DNA from: Engraulis encrasicolus
Lineage: Eukaryota > Chordata > Actinopteri > Clupeiformes > Engraulidae
Direction: 5' to 3'
Length of the DNA stretch: 64,000 bases
NCBI RefSeq assembly: GCF_034702125.1
Contig: NC_085869.1
Location: 12,541,407 to 12,605,406, forward strand
Below the pieces are notes generated by a model, which had not been told where the DNA came from, searched no databases, and saw only the letters and a list, made by a program, of their open reading frames with translations. Numbering within the stretch: position 1 is the first letter of the stretch; each line of letters begins with the position of its first letter. Below are positions 55,171 through 64,000 of the stretch, one piece after another. The position numbers and the translations under genes are program-made.

Positions 55171-55223
55171 ATAACTGGTAAAATGGCCAAGGAGTGGGCT
55201 GAAGACAAGTTCAGCAACCCACC

Positions 55224-58200
55224 TCAGGCATTGGACAATATTGTAGACGTGAAGATCTGCTGCAAGATTTGAGGAATCTCTTTAGTGTCCATGGCAATAA
55301 AAGATCGTCCTGATGGAAGTTGTTTTTGAAGCCTGGGGGGGGTTGAAAGAGGAGGTTTAGCTGTTTTCAGCTGTTATGGAAGGTGTACTATTATTGTCAG
55401 AAAGAAACCAAGTGAACAATGTGACATTTTATTGACATGCCATAACAACAATGGGCTATATGCTCATGGAGACCCAGGTTCATACCCGTATCAAAACCAG
55501 AATCAGTGGCAGTGGTCCTTATTGCTGAATATGAAGGTGGATTGGATTGTGATTTGAAGACTATCCGGTGCCAGAATGAATTGCGTTTCTCTTCATATGT
55601 TGCATGGCCATAATGTTCCTAAAAACTCAGAAGGTTGACATAGGGGCACTTATTGTGTGTGTGTGTGCTTCAAATGTGCACTGTGTAGTATTCTTTGTAG
55701 TTAATTTCTAGAATGCATGCTGCCCATTCAAAATGTTGCCTTTTAAACGAATACTTATACATCACCATCAAATTCTAAGTATTCATTATGACTGGGGAAA
55801 TTACACTTTTCATGCATGAAAATGGGGTTCTTGTCCGCCATTTTGAATGTCCAGAAATAGACATTTCTAGCAGAAAATGTACTGTACTTTGGTCATACTA
55901 GTAAATATGAGTTTATTTCTTAGTAAATATTCATCAAAAGATCACATTTGGCAATAGGCAGCACAGTTTCAATGAGCATAGTTGCAATACCTACTCTGGC
56001 CACCATCCAACACAGTGCACCTTTAAGTGTACCTACACTGAACGTTTTAGCACCCTCTAATATCTACAGTAAGTGGCGGAAAATGGCAAGTTGATTTATT
56101 TTCCACACTCTGTGTAGCATTTCTTATAGCAGGTTTTTTTCCCCTGATTGAGGTTGTACGATTAAAAGCTGCTAGACTCACCTTTCAGCCTGGTCTCCAA
56201 GGGAGCCGATGAAGATGGCAAAGGTGTTGATCTGCGGGTTACTTGTGAGTACGCTGGCGAAGCGTGCTGGCCTGATACCGTAGCGCTCCAGGTTGGCATC
56301 ACTGAGGACCACCAGGAAATGCTCATCGGCCTCCTCCCTCGCCAGCTCGTTAATCGAATACTCTGTACCCTCCAGAGTGTAGTCTCCGCTCATACAAAAC
56401 TGTGCATGAGCATGCATCATCTGGAAAATTGACAAATCACAGATGTCAACATAAGATAAGAGGAGATAAAAGTTTATTATTTGTCACACATTAAACTGAA
56501 AGTTGTCTTTAGGCGTGGCACCAGTCATTCTCATAGACATTAAACAAGACATGACACAATGGGACATAACAAGGCAAGACAATACAGTATATATGCTGAG
56601 GCTGGATAGCTGGAAATGTTCAGCCACAGCATGTTGGCAACAGTTATGAAAAAAACGTTAAAGCCCATCATATTATTTGCCACACACCTTTTAACAAGGC
56701 CGACAGGCGGACAACAGATGCGTCCCTCTATGCCAGTTCCAACTATGCCATTTTTCCCCCATAACGCCCCCCTGGCCTCCTCCTAGCCTGTCAACGCCCC
56801 CCGAGGATGTACTTTTTGTTTATTGGTCATCATGGACACTCCAAATAATGTGGCAGGCAGCAAGGCAGCAAAATGGCGAGTCTTGGCTTTATTTTTTTGC
56901 TGTTTAGGGTATAATAAGCTTATCATCATTCTTGGATTTGGAAAAGAACCATAGGCTATGATTTGAAATTTCACATAGCCTAGATGAAGTAGGCTACATT
57001 ACAAATTACCAGACATTTATTAGGCCTAACAACCTTTAGTATCACGCCATTTCAGCATTATGTGCATGTGGGAAAGAATCTAAACATCGACAAATAATAA
57101 ATAAATAAAACCGTTTGGGTGAATCATGCGCTTATGGGTTGACCCTTTAGGTGAATTATGGACTTTTTTTCAATACCAGCTTCACCGTCAAGGCACAAAG
57201 CAGTGAACTTCCGTGCCAGAGTTTATCAAATGCACACGACTGCAAAGCAATTACGAAAGACGCGTTCTCTCCTGTACTCTCTCTGAGCGCAACGAAAAGC
57301 ACCATTGCCCTTCCAAATGGCAGTTGGTTTGATTTTTTAAACTCACTGCAGCATTATTTTTAAAAACACGCATTTTGTGCATTAATAACGTGAAACTCAA
57401 TTACCCAGAATGCTGCACGTGAGCTCTCTACCGATTCTGCAAAACAAACATGGCGGCAACTCGCTTTACCAGAAATATTTACTACCTTAATAATGTGTTA
57501 ATCCGACGCTAGATTTCTTAACTGATGAAAATCGAAGGCAGAAATCAACATTGTAGTGTCTAAATATGAGGTCGATTGGTCTATTTGTGGCGTACATCAC
57601 GATCGGCTGAGTTGTTGGCCTCACGTTTGTCAGTTAGCCTGTGGCTAGGCTACTTTTCGCCAACGTTAGCATCCGGTTTAGTATAGAAAGGCTATGCTTG
57701 CACCAGAAATGTTCTAAGCTATGAGATAGCCGTCTCTCATTGGCTCCCATTATAGCCCCGTTGGCGCACGCAGCCAAGTAAAAGATGAATGGGAGCCTAT
57801 TGGGCTAAATGGCTCAGCAGGGATTTGTGACGATTCTGTTCTCTGGTTTGTAAAGATGTGTGCACATTCTGTACCTTATCATGGAAGTTGTATTAGAAGT
57901 GAAGTTAAAGGTTCCTGACATGGCTTTGTTCTCCCAAAGACGTGTTAGTTTTGTCCTACAACACGCTAGCATTCGGCTAATACCTGCTGGCTGAGGAATC
58001 TCTGTGACTATTCACGACCAGAGCTGACGAGTGACGTACTCTGACTGATCCTCCTAGCAGAGACATCTACGGTCACACACCTCAACCCCCACCACCGTCC
58101 AACATGTTAATTGAAGGTGCCCAAATTCTTAAGGATGAGCGCAGTCATTTCCTTTACCCCATGTACACATGCCGCTTTTCCACCACCTTAAATGCAATAA

Positions 58201-60524
58201 ATAACAGGTGTCCGCAACAATCCTAACATAACTTTAAACACATCGACATCTGAAGTCAGACTTAAAACTACAAAACAAATGGCGTATGCCGTAAAGTCGA
58301 TTGTCACGTGCTATGTCATTGCTATAGTTGAAATAAGGGTCATTTTCACGAATCTAACACTTGACAAGATGCAAACGTGTCGGCAAATGCTTTCACTTAC
58401 TCATATCTATCGAACGCGACTTCATTGTTTCCAGGGGAAAAATCACACGGGCAGATAGTTCTAAGAGAAGCGTACAGCCCCATTGGCACCCATTCATTAT
58501 TTACTTGGCTGCGATAACATAGCTGCAGTGCCACTCCTGGCCACACCAGCTAGTTGTCGTTCTTGTACAAGATTCCATTTTCTTTGCTTGCACGCATTCG
58601 CTCCGTAGTCTGCCGCCTTGTGGCCACAGGAAGGAACAATTTAAAGAAAGCGTTTCAGACGGACAACAATTGAATGAAAGCGTTTCAGACGGACGGAAAT
58701 GTAATGAAAGCGTTTCAGACGGACGGACGGACGGACAGACAGACCCTCTTATAGAGATGCTGGACGCATCTAAAAAAATGAATTGTGGTTTAACGCAATG
58801 GTATGACATACAAAGACCAGCAATTAAGGTGAAGCTATGTAGAAGGTCCCATCTAGATACCATTTCAAGCTATTCAATAGATGTCTACAACTTCAACTGA
58901 AAAAAAAGTGAAAAGATGAGGGTGACCCCAAACATTTGATCAATATTGTACCTTAAAGTAGTAAAATCAGAGAAACTGATATTTTTTGAAGTGGTCTCTT
59001 ATTTATTTCTAGAGCTGTAGATGGTAAACAGTAGGCTACAAAATAGAGGTTCAACTAAACAGTAGATTACGTACCTTCAAAACCTTCAGCCTCTCTTTGT
59101 TGTTTTTTGGAATCTTGTCACTTCGGACCAATTCAATGTCAAATCCGTCTCCAGAATGGCCTAGAATGTCATACTGGAACAAACAGATGATAAGTTCTTA
59201 CAGTAGGAGAAGAATACATTGAATGACTGAGTCAGACTCCCGATCTGCTTTTTTTCTCCATTGAACAAAACATCAAACAAGTCCGACAGGCAGACAAAGA
59301 TGCTTTCGTCTATGCACTCTGCCGCCCTGTGGACACAGGAGGGAATTACAATTAGAGAACGCGTTTCATACCGACGGATGGAGGGCATACCCTCTTATAG
59401 AGAAGCTAGGACGCATCTAGAAATACATACAGCATGCAGCATATTAATAACTGAATGCAGAAAGCAGATTTTCTGTAGAATGTATAACTGTATTATAAAG
59501 TGAGTTGTCCTTACTTTAAACTTATGTTCATAATCTTCCAATGCCTCCATCATCATGCAAACAGCCTCCATTGAGCGCTCAAGTCGTCCGTCGACTCCGT
59601 TGAAACGGTACATGCTCCCCGAAACATCCACCAAGAGGCGCAACCTTTTGGGTTTCTGCTGTGGGGTCCCAAGCTGTAGCATGAAAACAAGTCGACATCA
59701 ATGCTGATAGCACCGCACTAACATACCACCCAAAACAAAGCACCACATTATCTTTTGACATTTTATTTTCCTTGAGTTCTGTTATCACCAATAGTGATTA
59801 TGATCAGGCCAATGATAGGCCCATGATCAGATATCACAATAGGTTTATAAAATAAAAGTGTAAAGTGGAAGGCAGTAGAGTAGAGTTGAGAAGAAGAGAA
59901 ACTTAATTAAAGGGACACTGTGCAGGAAATGGTCAAAAAGGGTACTGCAACTATGCTGCTCATTGAAACTGGGCTGCCAATTGCCAAATTTGATCTTTAC
60001 ATTAAAGTTTTCTAAGTAATAAACACATATTTTCTAGTATGGTCCAAGTAGAGTCATTTTTGCAGCTAAAAATGGCTATTTTTGGAAATTCAAAATGGCG
60101 GACCATGGAGAAGATCCCCCTTTTCATGTATGAAAAATGCAATTTTTCCAGTCATAATGAATACTTAGAATTTGATGGTGGTGGTAAGTATTCATGAAAA
60201 AGGTAACATTAGTGAATGGGCAGCATGAATTCTGGAAATAAACAACAAAAAATCTCACACAGTGTCCCTTTAATCTGAGGGAAATTCAGAGTATGGTAAC
60301 CTAGCAGAAAAGAAGCGGTATGGTTTCATTGTTGGATGAAGAAAGTGCCAAATGTTAGTGAAAAGGACTGGAAGGGTGCAGTGGCACACAACACTTAAAC
60401 TTCATACTATAAAGTTGGTGAGTTTCATGTCTTTCTAAACCAGTTAAATGTGTTTTAGGAATGACTGTTTCAGTGCACCTATGCAGCCATTGTCACACAC
60501 AGACAAACACACAAGTACAGGCAC

Positions 60525-60616
<92 letters not shown>

Positions 60617-63600
60617 AGAGAGAGTTTGATTCGTTTATTTGGGAGGACCAATAATTATTGAGAAAACAATACAGCGCCCCAAACAATGTTAAAGAAGTAA
60701 TAATGTGTCTTTTACACACACACACACACACACACACCTCCGGTTCCAGCTCTCCTCTTCGTTTATAAATGGATTTTTCTCCAGTTAGGCCATCGATGAT
60801 CTTTGAGTCATCAAGCTCGCCCAACACCTGATTCTTCAGCCACTGCCGCTCCTTTCCTTTCGCCTGAAACCCAAATGTCATGACACATCTTACTTTGATC
60901 TTGCTTGCACAGTTCCATAGTTTTATCCACAACCTCATAGTTTGTCTCCTCCATGTACGTAGCATGTGATATACATATGCCCAATATCAACATGTCTCAA
61001 TACATTACCTGAATGCTGATCAAAATGATTTGTGCTGCAAAGGTGAGCTTTACCTCATATTAATGGTATACCTTATTTGGGGTGCCAACATTTATGCACA
61101 TGCCTATTATTGTTTTAATCCACACACAATTGTTTCTGTTACACCTATTAAAATTATTTCACAACTGAAATGTTTCTCTTTCCTGCGGTTTAACATATTG
61201 TATGTTGAAATGAAGTTGCTGCGTCAAAAACTCTACAAAAGATAAACCAATGTAATCTTTTTCCAAAACGGTATGTGATATATCCCCACATTTCCACATT
61301 TCCCCAATAAATGCATTATAAGAGCAAGCAAGGGGAACTTGCACACCTGAATGCCAATGCAATAGTGCTAATAAATGGATTACCTGAAGGCTGTCCAGAA
61401 TGATTCGTAGAGACTGAACTTGCCGCTGTACTCCTCCAGCAAAGCGCTTGTAAGTGGCAGCATCATACTCGCTCATCTCAATCTCCTTAAGTCTGACAAA
61501 AATAAAAACAAAATCACAGACAGTTGACATTCAGTGTCATGACCATAACTGAATCATTTATGTCATTTATGACATTCACATAATGTTTATGACATCCATG
61601 CCTGTGACACTGGCATCAATTTAAGTGTCACCAAGCATCTAATTTCATTTCTGAGTTGAGATATGAATCTTGTAAATGTGATACAAATTGCTGTATTTCA
61701 TGAGCACCAGGGGTTTTTTTTACATCCATTTAATGCAAATTTGAAAAGTAATGTACATTTGGAGATCCCTAAATGTGATTCAAAGCGTCATTCCTCCAAG
61801 TCTTATTTAGCTAAATAATAATGAAAAACAATTAGGCTAGGACTAGAATAGCCATACAAACCACACATATTACAACTTAAACATATACCAGTACGTACTG
61901 TATATATGATGTATATGTGGAATAAGAAATGACATTACTAGTACCTCTCTTTAAAAGCCTTCTCGCCCATCTCACGTGCCGCCTTCTTGACGTCATCAGG
62001 AACAGCATCCTTCTCCGCCTCAGAGATCTGGTAGACTTTGTGTCCTGCGTCTAAACGGTAGGGGCCCCCTTTACCCCCCAGGCCTGCTGTGTCTCTGCCT
62101 CCTAGGGGGCCACATCAAAAGCACTTTGAGCTAAAAGGTAACACTTTTTAAAGTGAAAGTGAAAGCCCATTGGGAAACTTCAACTCCCATTGTCATAGTG
62201 ACACAGCACTCCACAGCACACAAGTGAACACTGCACACACCGAAATTGCATTTATGCCTCACCCGTGCAAGGGGGCAGCCCTCAATTGTGCCCCTAGGGA
62301 GCAGTACCATGCTCAGGGTACCTCAGTCATGGAGGAGGATGGGGGAGAGCACTGGTTAATTACTCCCCCCACCAACCTGGTGGGTTGGGAGTCGAACCGG
62401 CAACCTTTGGGCTACAAGTCTGACGCCCTAACCGCTTACCCATGACTGCCGAGACGAATTAAGAAAATTACAATTGGCATAATCAGGGCCGCTGACAGCT
62501 TTGGCCAGGCTCGGGACAAAGTCATACTGTATGAAAGGGCCCCCCACCCAATACATACAATGTAATAGGGACCCAATGCTGAGCCCTCTTTATCCATCGG
62601 TGCGGGACAACTGACCCCTTTGTGCCTCCTGTTTGGCTTCCCTCAGCAAAATGAATATACATGTAGCATATTTAAGGTGTCCTTCCCAGATTAGTGTATA
62701 GTGTATAATGTTATACTGCATATGAAAAACTTCTTCACTCATTCTCTAAATCAAACAATAGACAATAGACATCATGTGAAAAGTAACAAGATTTCATACA
62801 AAAAGTCTCAGGGGGAAAAAAAAATATTGTGCTCATTATAAATAATAATAATAACAATAATGAAATCTGGCCACAAAGCAACCCACCTGTGCCTCCTGCC
62901 CACTGGTTTCCTCCGACATGCGGTGCGTTCTTGGGGTCAATCTTGCCATGTTTGGGAGCGTTCACATCCAGGCCACTGTCCCTCTGAACAGTAATCTAAA
63001 GGACAATAAACACATGTAACCACGTGTGGGTCATTTGGATTGTTTGGAGATGAAAACACAGATAGAATCCAGGATGCGTCAAGACCCCTCGCTGGTTTCC
63101 TTCTAAAAACATCTCAAATCTCACCTGGACATGGGGTCACGGTCTAATGGTTAAAGGGGCTCTAGGTAGGATTAAAAGTCTAATTAATCACTGTCCCAAG
63201 TCAGCCGCTACTTGTTTGAGTCATTAGTAGGTGAACCATGACTCTAGTGACCACTTCCACGGTTCGCTGTCAGAAAACCCCAAATGCAACTTTTGACAGC
63301 GTGGTCCGAACGAGTGTCGTGGGAAACACTTCCCATACGAAACGAAAAATCGCTTTACATACCGTATTCATGTTTGTATCAACAGCTGGCATTCCACAAT
63401 GAAAACATTCTCACAGTGCATTTATTTACACAGCATTTTTTCATGACTGTAGATTTTGAGACAGGCTTTAGTTTAGTTTAGTTTATTAGGATCCCCATTA
63501 GCTGGGCACAGACCCAGCTATTCTTCCTGCGGTTCCTGGGGGCATGCCACAGGCACCGCACAAACAACGTCATCCTACATTGTGCCCCTTTAAGGAGTTG

Positions 63601-64000
63601 GTTTTGGGATCAGAGGGTTGCTGGTACCAATCCCACCCTGAACGATTGGGGAAAAAAAACTGTATCCCTATACCTTCATCTGAAGTGCCCTTGAGCAAGG
63701 CGTGTAACTGCTCCAGGGACTGTAACCAATACCCTGTAATAACTGTACGTTGGTTTGGATGAAAGTGTCAACTTGTAATTTAACATAAATGTAGACTGAG
63801 GCCTACGTAACCCCCCGGCCCTATGTTGGTGGATCCCCTGAAGATACTACACTTGGAAACTAAGATTATACAGAGAGAAAAATACTGAACGATGCAAAGG
63901 CGTTCTGAAAGACTGACTTGTATTGGACGACCATCCTCTTCTCCAATCATCCTCCTCCACTCCAGCAGAGAGCGCTGCAGGTTCTCTAGTCCAGTCTCCC
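55224..64000 (-). CDS. vwa8: VWA8, von Willebrand factor A domain-containing protein 8, 3' part (last 9 exons, truncated by window)
   Basis: Large mitochondrial protein with AAA+ ATPase modules and a C-terminal VWA domain; only the C-terminal 395 codons are here. Exons in transcript order: 64000-63918 (partial), 62995-62887, 62101-61945, 61492-61384, 60863-60738, 59673-59515, 59173-59075, 56420-56182, 55332-55224. All joins keep frame. Family blocks: ETGLENLQRSLLEW, GGKGGPYRLDAGHKVYQISE, MSEYDAATYKRF, IIDGLTGEKSIYKRRGELEP, then the VWA domain with the metal-binding motif DVSGSM and later SGDYTLEGTE and FAIFIGSLGDQAERLQ. The tail ends QQIFTSTILSNA before TGA (55224-55226). The donor at 60737 lies inside a (TG)n tract. 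Confidence 0.96.
55670..56023. mobile_element. MITE of the 359-bp TTAA family
   Basis: Left end tgtgcactgtgtagt, right end cacagtgcacctttaa; inner blocks match 59911-60269. In the last VWA8 intron. Confidence 0.75.
57395..57512 (+). promoter_or_regulatory. Promoter-like block with ZNF143-type motif and 20-codon ORF inside a VWA8 intron
   Basis: At 57395-57414 the sequence AATTACCCAGAATGC closely resembles the ZNF143/THAP11 (SBS) core promoter motif. About 40 bases later comes AACATGGCGGC, a good initiation context, opening a short frame (57450-57512) that reads MAATRFTRNIYYLNNVLIRR and stops. The neighbourhood to about 57790 is CG-richer than the rest of the intron. This may be the first exon of a plus-strand gene or noncoding RNA antisense to VWA8, or a decayed promoter. 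I do not recognise the peptide and found no convincing second exon. Confidence 0.3.
58625..58745. repeat. Three tandem copies of a 28-bp unit plus (GGAC)n
   Basis: The string gaaagcgtttcagacggac occurs three times at about 28-29 bp spacing, ending in a ggac run. Part of an interspersed repeat whose end (cttatagagatgctggacgc) recurs at 59394-59415. Confidence 0.75.
59911..60269. mobile_element. MITE (359 bp) with intact TTAA target duplication
   Basis: Ends agggacactgtgcagg and cacacagtgtccct, TTAA on both sides (59907-59910 and 60270-60273). This is the best-preserved member of a family with copies at about 10190, 14410, 21917 (partial), 50380 (diverged) and 55670. Confidence 0.85.
60529..60737. 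repeat. (CA)n tracts flanking VWA8 exon boundary
   Basis: A long run at 60529-60612 and a short one at 60716-60737. The short one directly forms the intron start after VWA8 exon 60863-60738 on the minus strand. Confidence 0.95.
62151..62450 (-). mobile_element. tRNA-derived SINE (long family) in a VWA8 intron
   Basis: Inverted copy of the family at 54141-54460; ends accgcttacccatgactgcc. It starts about 50 bases from the VWA8 exon at 62101. Confidence 0.85.
63655..63775 (+). mobile_element. V-SINE/L2-type 3' tail fragment
   Basis: Contains tgaagtgcccttgagcaagg and ctgtaaccaataccctgtaa followed by a degraded ggataaaag-type end (ggatgaaagtgtcaact). Confidence 0.65.

Larger units (their letters stand above)
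52365..55223. other. Intergenic sequence between UCHL3 and VWA8
   Basis: Convergent gene ends face each other here. Apart from the MITE, the V-SINE tail, the long SINE and a fold-back element listed separately, I see AT-rich sequence with no supported coding exon. Confidence 0.6.

Overview
This is nuclear DNA of a teleost fish. It holds intron-rich vertebrate genes with fish-like sequence, dense short DNA transposons (several with intact target-site duplications), tRNA-derived SINEs and very long CA/GT microsatellites. I could not fix the species. Four protein-coding genes and the remains of a fifth were reconstructed exon by exon. All splice junctions used are GT-AG, except one GC-AG. Reading frame is kept through every join, and the four reconstructed products match the expected lengths or conserved residues of their families.

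Layout. 1-3500: intergenic, repeat-rich. 3704-34138 (+): GCC2, a trans-Golgi golgin, complete, 23 coding exons, 1668 codons plus stop, 3' UTR to about 35230. 35230-38760: intergenic, dominated by an unclassified repeat complex with direct repeats, hairpins and inverted tandem repeats (36186-38335). 38972-41274 (+): two exon relics of a LIMS1/PINCH-type LIM gene, which is the neighbour of GCC2 in human. 42351-45799 (-): CLN5, complete, 4 exons, 330 aa. 46254-51843 (+): UCHL3, complete, 9 exons, 230 aa, head-to-head with CLN5 with 454 bp between the start codons. 52400-55200: intergenic, repeats. 55224-64000 (-): the last nine exons of VWA8, continuing beyond the window.

The genes are not an operon or a pathway. 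GCC2 tethers endosome-derived vesicles at the trans-Golgi, CLN5 is a lysosomal glycoprotein, UCHL3 a cytosolic ubiquitin/NEDD8 hydrolase, and VWA8 a mitochondrial AAA+/VWA protein. GCC2 next to a LIMS gene is an ancestral vertebrate linkage (human 2q12). CLN5, UCHL3 and VWA8 are all on human chromosome 13q but far apart there.

Most unusual: (1) the 3' ends of two consecutive GCC2 GRIP-region exons, each with its splice donor, have been tandemly copied (six copies of one, three of the other); (2) the LIMS relic keeps an open frame and splice sites but has lost zinc ligands, and a SINE sits against one exon; (3) a 242-bp direct repeat carries two structurally equivalent but sequence-different hairpins at the same point, next to inverted 38-40 bp tandem repeats; (4) a 2.1-kb palindrome carries fragments of an unknown transposon-like protein; (5) a promoter-like site with a ZNF143-type motif lies inside a VWA8 intron on the opposite strand.
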